Shown: positions 7,393 to 16,052, counted from the first letter of the stretch. The stretch: DNA of 32,863 bases from Bacteroidales bacterium (GCA_017524185.1 JAFWUG010000122.1:1-32863), one strand, 5' to 3'. Notes: generated by a model from the letters alone, not told the origin. A program made the numbers and translations.

Positions 7393-7424
7393 CAAAGATA
7401 GTGTTTTGTATCATAATGTACAAA
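7393..7424 (-). promoter_or_regulatory. Promoter of ATPase paralog B
   Basis: On the minus strand: TTTG at 7421-7424, exactly 20 bp, then TATCTTTG at 7393-7400. This is a textbook Bacteroidota promoter. Transcription would start near 7386, which excludes the upstream ATG at 7395. The repeat array begins 2 bp from the -33 box. Confidence 0.8.
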
Positions 7425-7425
7425 T

Positions 7426-7585
7426 TTTACGCCAATTTTACGACTTTAATACCAATATTTACGCTAAATATAAGACATAAAGTACAGAATTTACGCCATA
7501 TATACGATACTAAGTCCTAAATTTACGCCATATTTATGACTTATAGTCCTAAATTTACGCCTAAATTCGGCACATCAATATTTAT
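7426..7585. repeat. Five-unit, exactly 32-bp-period repeat array upstream of ATPase paralog B
   Basis: TTTACGCC (copy 2 has TTTACGCT) starts at 7426, 7458, 7490, 7522 and 7554, a period of exactly 32 bp. The rest of each unit is AT-rich and partly conserved; units 3 and 4 share AGTCCTAAA at the end. An imperfect dyad is best at 7532-7554 (ATTTATGACT, TAT, AGTCCTAAAT; 9 of 10 arm bases pair) and decays in the other units. The array fills the gap between the Lnb-type gene and the promoter. 32 bp is close to three helical turns, so bound proteins would line up on one face. Confidence 0.9.
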
Positions 7586-7602
7586 AGGGGATTGCTAAGG
7601 TG

Positions 7603-8763
7603 CTATTTCCTAAAAATCTGCAGCTCGTTGTAGTTCAGCAGCAATAGGGTGGCCGCCAGCGGATACACCGCTACATTAAACTGCTGCGGCAAAGCCCACC
7701 AGCCCAGCAACAGCAAAAACGCAAGCAGCCCGCACTGCAAAAGCACCACGCAACGCTTGGAATGTGTTCCTAACGGCAGTAATAACAAAATATACAACGG
7801 CATACACCACAACAGGTTAAGGTTGAACTTTGTACAGCTATATCGCGAGCCTAACCACAGGAAGAGCAGCACCAGCCCCACCACGCATATAAGCGCGAAT
7901 AGGCCAACGGCCAAGCCATGCAAAACTCGCTGGTGTCCAGAAACATACAACCAACCAGACAGCACAAAAAGCAGCGCAAACACGAAAACAGGGCGCAGCG
8001 GCCACGGCTCTCCCACATGCACATAGTCGCAAGCCACCAAAACCTCTGAACTGGAGACCAAAGGCTTTCCTGTGGTTGTGTTGCCGTAGCTTTTCAGCCC
8101 CTCGGCAAGCGTATAGGGCAAAAAGAGCGATTGACTAAAATTTGCCTTGGCATCGGTGCTTGGCCCCAGCAGCGCATCGACGGCAAAACCAAACCAATGT
8201 TTTTGCGGCAAGTAGGTGTGAATGAGCTGCCTGTAGGTACTATCTGGGCTCGCACCAGTGTGCTGAAAATCAGGATGCTGCAATATGTCGCGGATACGGG
8301 TGGCACAATTGTCGGTGATAAAGTCGTAGAGGTAGTATCGATTTTCGGGCCTATAGTTGGTCCAAAGCAACTGCGCTATACGCCTACGCTGCTCAGGACT
8401 AAGCAGCAACTCCTGCTCCACGGCCTGCCTACGCTCGGCGCGACACTCCATGGCAAACGTGCTATAGTCGCGCACCGATAGGTAGTAGAGCAGCGTACCG
8501 CGCCCAAACTTTAGCAAAAACAGGGGATCACCGTAATTGAACGTACCATAGTCGAACAGTATGTCGATGGGCGGCTGGGCTTGGCTATTGCGCAACCTAA
8601 TGGCCGAATGGCCAAACGACGTGGGTATGTCGCCGCCAGCACTGCACGTAACCACGCTAATGCGAATCGAATCAGACACCAATGGGTGCGAAACGGCTCC
8701 CTGCATGGTGTTCAGCGCAAACAAAAACACCACGAGCAAATATATCTGCCTAAACCTCAACAT
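7603..8763 (-). CDS. DUF4105/Lnb-type membrane protein, possible lipoprotein N-acyltransferase
   Basis: A 386-residue protein: signal peptide or first membrane segment at 1-22, then the DUF4105 (Lnb N-terminal periplasmic) domain, with the expected reactive His in GHS (His52) and Cys in DNCATR (Cys153). About five hydrophobic segments follow at 253-273, 280-305, 318-333, 340-360 and 363-380. Lnb-type enzymes move an acyl chain onto the N-terminal Cys of lipoproteins; the domain, residues and topology seen here fit that. Many DUF4105 proteins are untested, so the substrate is inferred. The gene starts 1 bp after the stop of the DUF5686 gene, so the two are co-transcribed. Bacteroidota rely heavily on lipoproteins, and several are encoded in this window. 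Confidence 0.8.
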   Translation of the reverse strand: MLRFRQIYLLVVFLFALNTMQGAVSHPLVSDSIRISVVTCSAGGDIPTSFGHSAIRLRNSQAQPPIDILFDYGTFNYGDPLFLLKFGRGTLLYYLSVRDYSTFAMECRAERRQAVEQELLLSPEQRRRIAQLLWTNYRPENRYYLYDFITDNCATRIRDILQHPDFQHTGASPDSTYRQLIHTYLPQKHWFGFAVDALLGPSTDAKANFSQSLFLPYTLAEGLKSYGNTTTGKPLVSSSEVLVACDYVHVGEPWPLRPVFVFALLFVLSGWLYVSGHQRVLHGLAVGLFALICVVGLVLLFLWLGSRYSCTKFNLNLLWCMPLYILLLLPLGTHSKRCVVLLQCGLLAFLLLLGWWALPQQFNVAVYPLAATLLLLNYNELQIFRK

Positions 8764-8764
8764 A

Positions 8765-11482
8765 TTATAGCGTTAGCGAAAGCTTTACCTGGAACGATTT
8801 GAAGCTAGCTTTCTCAAAGCCAGCAAACACACCAAATCCCATGAGCGCAGCAATGCGCGTCATGGAGTAACCCACCTCGTAGTAGGGCTGAAGCCTCTCA
8901 GTATAGAGCACCCCAAGGTGCAGGTTCTCCATCCAAAGGCGTTCGCTAAACCACGGCAGCAACTTGATGAGCATGAATGGGCTGCGGTAGTTGGCAAATA
9001 GTTGCACATAGTACGAATTGGTGCTATAAGCGTAGTAGTCGAGCGTTTGGAACGAATCGCCGAACTCCGACGCAGTCAAAAAGGCTCTCTGGCTGTGAAA
9101 ATGTTTAAAATCGGCAAAGTGCAGGTTGTTGGTGCGTAGAAAATCGCCGTAGGTGAGCGAGTAGTTCAACTTGCTAAGCGCACCAATATCGAGGGTTTGG
9201 CGCACGGTGGCTTCCCAGTTGAATAGGCACGCCTTGGTGTTAAGACTGCTGGGAATGTCGAACCTGAACTTAGCCTCGAGCGTAGGGAAGTTCGATTTGG
9301 TATAGTCCACCCAATCGCCGCTACGCGTGTAGTGCATGAACGGGGTATAGAGTATACGCAAGCTACCCTGAGTTGTCTTCCGCGAATCCAAGTTCAGCGT
9401 ACTGTCAATCAGCGGATTAATTGGGTTGTTGTTGGTATAGCGGCTTCGCAACGGTGGCACAAGAATAAACGTGGTGTTGTTGCTCATAGGCTTGCGATAA
9501 TCGGCCGTCAAACCATAATAAACATCAAGACCGATGGCAGGCGACAAGAATCCTGCTAAATCCACCGAGTGATGGCTAAAGGCCTTCAGATAGTTCTGCC
9601 CCAGCAGCAACGAGGTTATGGAGTTCACCTGGCGGTTGATGCCCGTGGCGCGGTTAAAGTCGTCGCGCTCGTAGGAGAACGAGAGCCGCGTCCACGCCCG
9701 AACCTTGGGCGCATAGGTATAACGGAAATGGGTTGAAACGCGGGGCAACTTCGAAGCAAATCCAAAGCCTGCACTGGTGTAGAACGTAAACACCTGACTG
9801 CCTTTGAAATACGATACACGCACAAAGGCATTGGGCATAAAACCATCAACTGTGTTGAATTCGGGCTGATCAAAGTTCAATACGCCCGAATAGGTTACAA
9901 ACAGGTTGCCCGCCGAGTTGCTCCACCTGAATCCAGAAAGTGCTTTGAGAAAAGGATTTACGCTAAATTTGATGTTGTTCTTTCCTCCCGTTGTATCGAC
10001 CTGCGCCTTGAGCTCGCTGTCAACCTTTTTCTCGTCCTCCGAGAGCACCACAGGGCGCACGGTGTCCCACTGCAGCAGGTTGATTGTGCGCGCATCGGGG
10101 GCAACAGTGGTGCGATAGTAACCCAGCTGGTCCTCACGTGGATCGGAGTTGGGCACGGTGTCGTTGGCTCTATGCGCCTGATCTTCCATCAATTTCACCA
10201 TCTCCATCATATCGCGGGTGGTGGGATTGTCCTTCTTTACGAGCTTTTCCAACTTCTCGGCATCTTTTTGCTGCTTGCGCTGCTGACGCGTCAGCGTTGC
10301 CGAGGCGTTGGCCACTGCAGCCGAGGCGGCCGCCGATGCCTTGGATGTGGTAGTGCTACCTGTCGAGCCTCCACCATTGGCCTTGTCGTATTGCTCCTGA
10401 CGCGCCTCGGCCACCAACAGATTGTCGGGCTTAGTCAAATTCTTATTCACGCGCACCTTGTGGTATTTCACGCTCGAAACATACCAACCATCGGCCTCGT
10501 TGCCCATAAACTTGGCGCGCACCTCAAAGTGATGGCTCACCGGAATCCACACGTTTTTTTCCACCTCACCAAAGGTCTGCTTCACCCTGATTGTGCCAGC
10601 TACCGTGTTGACATTCAAATCCACCTCGTGTAAATTAAAATGCTCGTCGGCAATGTAGATATAACCCTCAACCAACTGCTTGCTTTTGCGTTTTGGGGTT
10701 ACTTTTATTTTATCAATCACCCTGTTATCCTGTAGCGAATAGCCCACATACTTATAGTTGTAGTGCTTGAGTGCCTGCGGCGAAAGGGGCAATATGATGT
10801 CGGCTATCTGGGGAGCGTAGAAATTAGCGTTGAGGTAGGTCATCACGTCGTTGCCGTCGAACAAAGGGATGTTGGAGCGTATCATCTTCACCTCCTGTTC
10901 GTAGCGATCGGGGGCGGTGAAATGTATATCGTTCACCGACTCCTGCATCAGCACATCGCCAGCCTTGGGCACTTCCATCTCGCCCTTTAGCAGCTGTTTC
11001 GCCACACGGGTAATCTTTTTCACCTTCACCGTGCCCTTCATATACACCTCGGCCCTGAATTCGCTCACCTGGTTCCGATAGTATGGAGCCATGCTTATTG
11101 CTTTACGTATGGTGCCGTATGCTATATCCTCTTTGCTCTTGCCCACCGTAATCATCTCTATCTCAAACGAGCGCATTTGCAACTTCACATTCACGTTCAC
11201 GTTGGCATTGCTCGTAACCTTCACGGCACGCTCCACAGTTTCGTAGCCCAAGCAGCGGAACACAACCGTGTAGGAACCTGGATCGAGCTTCATCACAAAC
11301 TGCCCCTGCTCGTTGGTGGTTGTGCCAAGTTTATTTTCCTTAACATACACCGACGCATAAGGAACGGGAGCATCGTCGGCATCGGTTAACTTTCCGCGAA
11401 CCAACTGGGCGTGAGCCGATATGCTGCCAACAAACATCAGCAGCATAACTAATGATTTTAAAATATATCTGATCGTCCCCAT
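8765..11482 (-). CDS. DUF5686 outer-membrane protein with CarboxypepD_reg-like N-domain
   Basis: A 905-residue protein: signal peptide 1-25 ending in AHAQ, then a CarboxypepD_reg-like beta-sandwich (about 27-110, GKLTDADDAPVPYASVYV). A long DUF5686 region follows, with a low-complexity linker of Ala, Ser, Thr, Lys and Gln near 375-420, and a C-terminal half of beta-barrel character. It ends in KLSLTL, typical of an outer-membrane barrel strand. This family is common in Bacteroidota and of unknown function; the plan resembles TonB-dependent receptors but there is no plug domain. It is the first gene of a pair with the Lnb-type gene. The 92-bp gap to the helicase shows no clear promoter. Confidence 0.85.
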   Translation of the reverse strand: MGTIRYILKSLVMLLMFVGSISAHAQLVRGKLTDADDAPVPYASVYVKENKLGTTTNEQGQFVMKLDPGSYTVVFRCLGYETVERAVKVTSNANVNVNVKLQMRSFEIEMITVGKSKEDIAYGTIRKAISMAPYYRNQVSEFRAEVYMKGTVKVKKITRVAKQLLKGEMEVPKAGDVLMQESVNDIHFTAPDRYEQEVKMIRSNIPLFDGNDVMTYLNANFYAPQIADIILPLSPQALKHYNYKYVGYSLQDNRVIDKIKVTPKRKSKQLVEGYIYIADEHFNLHEVDLNVNTVAGTIRVKQTFGEVEKNVWIPVSHHFEVRAKFMGNEADGWYVSSVKYHKVRVNKNLTKPDNLLVAEARQEQYDKANGGGSTGSTTTSKASAAASAAVANASATLTRQQRKQQKDAEKLEKLVKKDNPTTRDMMEMVKLMEDQAHRANDTVPNSDPREDQLGYYRTTVAPDARTINLLQWDTVRPVVLSEDEKKVDSELKAQVDTTGGKNNIKFSVNPFLKALSGFRWSNSAGNLFVTYSGVLNFDQPEFNTVDGFMPNAFVRVSYFKGSQVFTFYTSAGFGFASKLPRVSTHFRYTYAPKVRAWTRLSFSYERDDFNRATGINRQVNSITSLLLGQNYLKAFSHHSVDLAGFLSPAIGLDVYYGLTADYRKPMSNNTTFILVPPLRSRYTNNNPINPLIDSTLNLDSRKTTQGSLRILYTPFMHYTRSGDWVDYTKSNFPTLEAKFRFDIPSSLNTKACLFNWEATVRQTLDIGALSKLNYSLTYGDFLRTNNLHFADFKHFHSQRAFLTASEFGDSFQTLDYYAYSTNSYYVQLFANYRSPFMLIKLLPWFSERLWMENLHLGVLYTERLQPYYEVGYSMTRIAALMGFGVFAGFEKASFKSFQVKLSLTL

Positions 11483-11574
11483 TTAGATGTAAATCATTTA
11501 TTATCAATTATCTACTCTTACACTCACTGGCGCATTATTCCGTTCCCCTCCCCATGCAATTATAACTCGAAACG

Positions 11575-12984
11575 CTACTGCTGCCCTCCAACATTGGCTG
11601 TGCCACCCTGCGCTGCCGCTTTATTGCGCCTATGCTTCTTGCCTCCCCTATGCGTGCGCTTACGAACAGAATCGCCTGTTGGCGCAGTTTCTGCACGTGG
11701 TTCACCGCTCGAACGAGGTGCACCATTGCTCAACTTAGCGTTCTGCCCATCACGCTGTCCGCGAGGCTTATGCCCCTTACGGGCCTGCCCTCCCCTACGC
11801 CTACCTCCATTCTGCAAACTGCCTGCTGGCCGCGACGGATCGCCCAGCTCATCAGCCTTCAGTTTATAGGGCTGCTTATAGACCTCCGACTCCAGAAATT
11901 TCTCAATCTTGGCAAAATCGTAGCGTTTGTCGGGGCTAATCAGCGTGATGGCCACGCCATCGCTCTGCGCTCGCGCCGTGCGCCCTATGCGATGCACGTA
12001 GTCCTCGGGATCCTTGGGTATATCGTAGTTCACCACCAGGTCGATGTCCTCAATGTCGATGCCACGCGAAATGATGTCGGTGGCCACCAGCACCTGAAAC
12101 TTGCGATTCTTGAACTCGCGCAGCACCTCCTCGCGCTCGCGCTGATCAATGTCGGAATAAATTGCCCTTGCCCCTACCGCATTGCGTTTCAGCCGTTGCT
12201 CCACCGTTCGCACATCAGCTTTGCGGCTAACAAACACAATGGCACTGCGCACCTCTTCCTTACCCTGTAGTAGCGAGCAAAGCAACTCTATTTTCTGCGT
12301 ATCGCTCACAATATAAGCCATTTGCGTTATATTGTCAGCAGGCTTCGATACTGCAATGCTAATCTCCTCTGGCTCACGCAATATGGCCTTGGCCAATTCG
12401 CGTATCTTAGGTGGCATGGTGGCCGAAAACATCATGGTTTGACGCTGTTCGGGCAGCAACTTTATTATCTCCATAATGTCGTCGTAAAAACCCATGTCGA
12501 GCATACGGTCAGCTTCGTCGAGCACCAAATACTGCACGTGCGAGAAATCTACATATCCCATTTGAATATGCTGAAACAGGCGACCTGGTGTGGCTATCAC
12601 AATCTCGGTGCCATTGGTGATGGCAGCCCGCTGCTTGTCCCACAAACTACCATCGTTGCCGCCATACACGGCAATGGAGCCAACGTTGGAGAAATACGAA
12701 AAGCCCTCAACCGCTTGGTCAATCTGCAAGGCCAATTCGCGGGTTGGCACTATAATCAGCACCCGCACATGCAGCGACTCCAAATTCTGCTCGGCCAACA
12801 TGCTCAGCAGCGGCAGCACAAACGCCGCCGTTTTTCCCGTACCGGTCTGCGCGCAACCAATCAAATCATTACCCCTCAAAATGATGGGAATGGCCTGCTC
12901 CTGAATAGGCGTGGCCTGCTCAAATCCCATTGTGCGGACACCCTCAACAATGTCGGGATGAAAACTAAACTCAGAAAAATTCAA
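11575..12984 (-). CDS. DEAD-box ATP-dependent RNA helicase
   Basis: A cytoplasmic RNA-unwinding ATPase. All core motifs are seen: Q-motif (FEQATPIQEQAIP), motif I AQTGTGKT, PTREL, DEAD in VLDEADRML, SAT in MFSATMP and motif VI HRIGRTARA. A basic, Gly/Arg-rich tail (RRRGGQARKGHKPRGQ, ending KKHRRNKAAAQ) probably adds RNA binding. It fits the RhlE/CshA-like group of Bacteroidota. An ATG at 13050 is in frame, but the -7 box TATCTTTG lies at 13012-13019, downstream of that ATG. A TTG start at 12984, just before NFSEFSFHP where family members begin, fits better. If another promoter is used, the protein would be 22 residues longer. Confidence 0.92.
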   Translation of the reverse strand: MNFSEFSFHPDIVEGVRTMGFEQATPIQEQAIPIILRGNDLIGCAQTGTGKTAAFVLPLLSMLAEQNLESLHVRVLIIVPTRELALQIDQAVEGFSYFSNVGSIAVYGGNDGSLWDKQRAAITNGTEIVIATPGRLFQHIQMGYVDFSHVQYLVLDEADRMLDMGFYDDIMEIIKLLPEQRQTMMFSATMPPKIRELAKAILREPEEISIAVSKPADNITQMAYIVSDTQKIELLCSLLQGKEEVRSAIVFVSRKADVRTVEQRLKRNAVGARAIYSDIDQREREEVLREFKNRKFQVLVATDIISRGIDIEDIDLVVNYDIPKDPEDYVHRIGRTARAQSDGVAITLISPDKRYDFAKIEKFLESEVYKQPYKLKADELGDPSRPAGSLQNGGRRRGGQARKGHKPRGQRDGQNAKLSNGAPRSSGEPRAETAPTGDSVRKRTHRGGKKHRRNKAAAQGGTANVGGQQ

Positions 12985-13011
12985 TGCTCTTTGTTTTATA
13001 TTTAACGGCCA

Positions 13012-13019
13012 CAAAGATA
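13012..13019 (-). promoter_or_regulatory. -7 element for the helicase gene
   Basis: TATCTTTG on the minus strand, followed by TGG. The transcription start would be near 13005, leaving a leader of about 20 nt to the TTG start. No good TTG sits at -33. Confidence 0.55.
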
Positions 13020-13029
13020 GCAATTTTCG

Positions 13030-13037
13030 TATTTTTG
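13030..13037 (+). promoter_or_regulatory. -7 element for the HAD phosphatase gene
   Basis: TATTTTTG followed by CC on the plus strand. It lies 10 bp from the divergent helicase -7 box, so the two promoters overlap back to back and cannot both be occupied at once. Confidence 0.5.
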
Positions 13038-13064
13038 CCGACCGCAACATGCGCCTTTCACCTC

Positions 13065-13784
13065 ATGGGCCTACTACATTTCATACGCCGAAACACCTAC
13101 CATCACGTATTTTTCGACCTCGACCGCACATTGTGGGATTTTGAGCGCAATCGCGACCTCACCCTTGGCCAGATGTATGTTGAACACCGCTTGGAGCGTG
13201 TTTTTGGCTCCCTACAGACCTTCTCCGAATGCTACTGCCGCCACAACGACAGGCTTTGGGGATACTACGGACGGCACGAGATTGACAAGCCAACGCTACG
13301 CTTCAAACGGTTCTACGACACCCTACGCGAGTTTGGCCTCGACGACCCCACGCTAGCTCACACGCTCGATGCCGATTATATAGGCCTTATGCCATCGCAC
13401 AACGCCCTGGTGGACGGTGCCGCCGAACTGCTCTGCTACCTTTCGGAGCGAAACTACCAGCTTCACATAATAACCAACGGTTTCAGCGAAGTACAATCGC
13501 CCAAACTCGAACGGGCAGGCGTCCTACAGCATTTCCAATGGGTGATAACCTCCGAGCAGTCGGGGGTTCACAAGCCCGACCCGCGTGCCTTTGGCTACGC
13601 GCTGGCCAAAGCCAATGCCCGCAAGCGCGAGAGCATCATGGTGGGCGATAATTATGAGGCCGACATCATGGGTGCCATGCGCTTCGGTATGGCACAAATC
13701 TACTTCAACCCAAACGGCACAGTCCCAGCACACAAGCCCACGCACGAGGTGCAGCACCTGCTACAGATACGCAATATCCTTTAG
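13065..13784 (+). CDS. YjjG/YfnB-type HAD hydrolase (putative nucleotidase)
   Basis: A 239-residue soluble HAD-superfamily phosphatase. Motif I is FFDLDRTLWDF with Asp18 (nucleophile) and Asp20; motif II is HIITNG; the motif III Lys is in HKPDPRAF; motif IV is MVGDNYEADIMGA. DLDRTLWDF and the motif IV wording match the YjjG/YfnB subgroup, known as nucleoside 5'-monophosphate phosphatases; the exact substrate is inferred. An upstream in-frame ATG at 12984 would lie before the -7 element, so the ATG at 13065 is preferred. It is divergent from the helicase and convergent with folK. Confidence 0.88.
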   Translation: MGLLHFIRRNTYHHVFFDLDRTLWDFERNRDLTLGQMYVEHRLERVFGSLQTFSECYCRHNDRLWGYYGRHEIDKPTLRFKRFYDTLREFGLDDPTLAHTLDADYIGLMPSHNALVDGAAELLCYLSERNYQLHIITNGFSEVQSPKLERAGVLQHFQWVITSEQSGVHKPDPRAFGYALAKANARKRESIMVGDNYEADIMGAMRFGMAQIYFNPNGTVPAHKPTHEVQHLLQIRNIL

Positions 13785-13793
13785 CCTATACCG

Positions 13794-14312
13794 CTAAAAA
13801 TCGGGCATGGGCCAAACACCACACGAATCCTCGCACCTATCGAGCAGCTCGGCCACCGTGGCATCCAGCTGCGGATGCCTATAGTTGGAAGCGATGTCGG
13901 CCAAAGGCCGAAGCACAAACCGCCGCAGATGCATACGCGGATGCGGAACCACCAATGTGGGCAGGTCTATAATCTGATCGTCGTAGAAAATAATATCAAT
14001 ATCCATGAGCCGCGACGAGTATCCACTATCCGTCTCTGGCGTGCGAATGCGTCCCATTGACAACTCTATATCGGCGCAAACATCGAGCAGTTCGAGCGGT
14101 TCGAGCGGAGTTTGTACGCAAACGGCCTGATTCACAAAGCACCAAATGCTCTCAAAGCCCCAAGGCTCGGTCTCGTAGAGTGCCGACTGCGCTCGCAACA
14201 GCCCCACCCGCTTGGCTATCTGCTCCCGCGTTTGAGCCAGTAGCGCAGGCCTATCGCCCTGATTTCCACCCAAAAGCAGATAGGCTATATGATGCGGAAG
14301 TCGCCTTCTCAT
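13794..14312 (-). CDS. folK: 2-amino-4-hydroxy-6-hydroxymethyldihydropteridine diphosphokinase
   Basis: A 172-residue enzyme of folate synthesis that transfers pyrophosphate from ATP to 6-hydroxymethyl-dihydropterin. Seen: the N-terminal LLLGGNQGD loop, YETEPWGF (pterin-binding aromatics), the signature SSRLMDIDIIFYDDQ and the closing VVPHPRMHLRRFVLRPL. Length is normal. Its ATG overlaps the tcdA stop by 4 bp (ATGA-type overlap), so it is translated together with tcdA. folE, another folate-pathway gene, is 14 kb away in a separate unit. Confidence 0.95.
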   Translation of the reverse strand: MRRRLPHHIAYLLLGGNQGDRPALLAQTREQIAKRVGLLRAQSALYETEPWGFESIWCFVNQAVCVQTPLEPLELLDVCADIELSMGRIRTPETDSGYSSRLMDIDIIFYDDQIIDLPTLVVPHPRMHLRRFVLRPLADIASNYRHPQLDATVAELLDRCEDSCGVWPMPDF

Positions 14313-15043
14313 AATATTTTTGTATTATTTTGATTATCAATAAGATCACGCACAACCACCGAGGCCATCATGCAGCCAAAAAGCGGCGGCATATACGATA
14401 CAGTACCCAGCACCGTTTTCTTGTTGGGTTCGTCAAAGCATGGCCGCATAGCCGTGGGGGGAACTTCCTCGTTGGAATAAACCACCTTGAACCCCGTTCG
14501 AATGCCCAGCCTATGCAAGCGTTTGCGGAGCATGCGCGCCAGCGGACACCCGTGCGATTGGTCGATGTCGTCGATGCGCACCAGTTCGGGGTTCACCCGT
14601 CCGCCCGCGCCCATGGCACTCACCAACCTATGCCGCTGCTCCATGGCGTAGCGGATAAGCGTAAGCTTGGGTGCCAACGTATCTATGGCATCAACCACAT
14701 AGCTATATGGGCGCTGCAACAGCTGCTGCATGGCCTCTCCGTGCAAATAGTCGGATAGCACGTGCAATTTCAGGCTCGGATTGATGTCGCGCAGCCGCTC
14801 GGCTAAGCATTCGGCCTTGGGACGCCCCACGGTGCTATGCAGCGCGGGCAGCTGCCGGTTGATGTTGGTGGGATGCACCGCATCTCCGTCGGCAATGGTT
14901 AGTTCGCCCACACCTGCACGGCAAATCATCTCGGCAGCGTAGGCCCCCACACCGCCAAGTCCAACCACCAACACATGCGCGTTGGCCAGCGCAGCTATAG
15001 CCTCATCGCCAATCAGCAGCAATGTACGCTCAAGCCACTCCAT
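14309..15043 (-). CDS. tcdA: tRNA threonylcarbamoyladenosine dehydratase
   Basis: A 244-residue E1-like ThiF-family enzyme that converts t6A37 of ANN-decoding tRNAs to its cyclic form, using ATP. The ATP-binding GLGGVGAYAAEMICRAGVG is at about 28-46, then DGDAVHPTNINRQ. The crossover and C-terminal motif GTVSYMPPLFGCMMAS is near 215-230. Slightly shorter than the E. coli protein. First gene of the tcdA-folK pair. No clear promoter is seen in the AT-rich upstream gap. Confidence 0.92.
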   Translation of the reverse strand: MEWLERTLLLIGDEAIAALANAHVLVVGLGGVGAYAAEMICRAGVGELTIADGDAVHPTNINRQLPALHSTVGRPKAECLAERLRDINPSLKLHVLSDYLHGEAMQQLLQRPYSYVVDAIDTLAPKLTLIRYAMEQRHRLVSAMGAGGRVNPELVRIDDIDQSHGCPLARMLRKRLHRLGIRTGFKVVYSNEEVPPTAMRPCFDEPNKKTVLGTVSYMPPLFGCMMASVVVRDLIDNQNNTKIL

Positions 15044-15356
15044 AAGCCTCCATCAATGTTCCGTTCGACATATCCTTAAATCTGCTCATTGCACAAGGTG
15101 AAGATAGATAACATTAAAGTAAATAAGGTAACTATAACGACAAATATTAATATTTATACGCCATATCGTCGGCTTTGGATACTTAAAATAAAAAATGAAC
15201 TCCGTATCAACTACCGAAACAAACATAAACATTTAACATTCAACTATTTATGCTTGAAAGAGCAACAAACTGCATTCTTACAAAATCTTTGCCATTCTAT
15301 CGTCTGTGCCTAACAAATCCAACGCAAACTCAGAGAAAAAACCAATCACACTACAG
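15044..15356. other. AT-rich gap without a recognisable gene
   Basis: About 310 bp between the start of tcdA and the 3' end of the TatD-family gene. Frames of up to about 75 codons exist on the plus strand but look like low-complexity Asn/Ile/Lys sequence. AATCTTTG at 15285-15292 resembles a -7 box with one mismatch, facing rightward with no gene behind it. No tRNA or strong hairpin is seen. Confidence 0.5.
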
Positions 15357-16052
15357 TTAAACGCCTGTATTTGTGTTAATTATATCATCTACACCAAAAA
15401 AACGATTCACATTATTGTTCAATTGATACACCAACTGATCGAATGCGATGCCCCTCAAACGAGCTGCCGCTGCATAAACCTCAGCGACAGGCGTTTGCGC
15501 TGCATCGGTTTCGAGAAACATAGCGTCTATTGGTGTTTGCCGTAACGCCTCAACAAGCGCTGGCGTGGGGTGCAGCAAATGCACGCCAAACGAGATGCTA
15601 CCGCCCGCCTTGCGCAGCGTCTGCACCAACGTGGCGTTTCCCCTGAATCCGTGCACCGCCCAGCGCAATCGCACATGGGGGCGCAAACAGGATAGCAGTT
15701 CGCTCCATGCCGCCACGCAATGCAGCACCACTGGCAAGCCCAACTCGCTGGCCACCAGCAACTGACGCTGCAACACATCCATCTGCACAGTCATCGGTGC
15801 CCCCCTACGGCGGTCGAGTCCCACCTCGCCCACACCCACCACACCGCGCCGCCCACACACTTCGGGCAAAGCCCGCAAAGCGGCCTCAACCAACGGGGCA
15901 TTGTTGGTGTCCCAAGGATGCAGCCCCACGGTGCGCAGCGTAGCATTGTCGGAATCGTTCAGCGGCGACACGGCTCGCACACACACCACACCCGCACACG
16001 GCACCCCCTCGCCATGGCTATGAAAATCAATGTAGGGACTATTCAATACCAC
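15357..16052 (-). CDS. TatD-family metal-dependent hydrolase
   Basis: A 231-residue TIM-barrel hydrolase of the amidohydrolase superfamily. The metal ligands can be followed: His11 and His13 (DFHSH), Glu76 (GVGEVGLD), His111 (VVLHC), His134 (AVHGFRG) and Asp183 (LETDA). TatD-type enzymes act as DNA 3'-exonucleases or deoxyribonucleases. This short Bacteroidota form (230 rather than about 260 residues) is less studied, so only the family is called. It lies 19 bp downstream of msrA on the same strand. Confidence 0.88.
   Translation of the reverse strand: MVLNSPYIDFHSHGEGVPCAGVVCVRAVSPLNDSDNATLRTVGLHPWDTNNAPLVEAALRALPEVCGRRGVVGVGEVGLDRRRGAPMTVQMDVLQRQLLVASELGLPVVLHCVAAWSELLSCLRPHVRLRWAVHGFRGNATLVQTLRKAGGSISFGVHLLHPTPALVEALRQTPIDAMFLETDAAQTPVAEVYAAAARLRGIAFDQLVYQLNNNVNRFFGVDDIINTNTGV

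Noticed and set aside
7426..7585. CRISPR array or microsatellite
   Set aside because: Only about 8 bp per unit are strictly conserved and there are no unique 30-40 bp spacers; it abuts a promoter instead.
12984..13064. Longer N-terminus for the HAD phosphatase
   Set aside because: It would begin upstream of the -7 box and add a segment unlike the family; Met at 13065 fits better.
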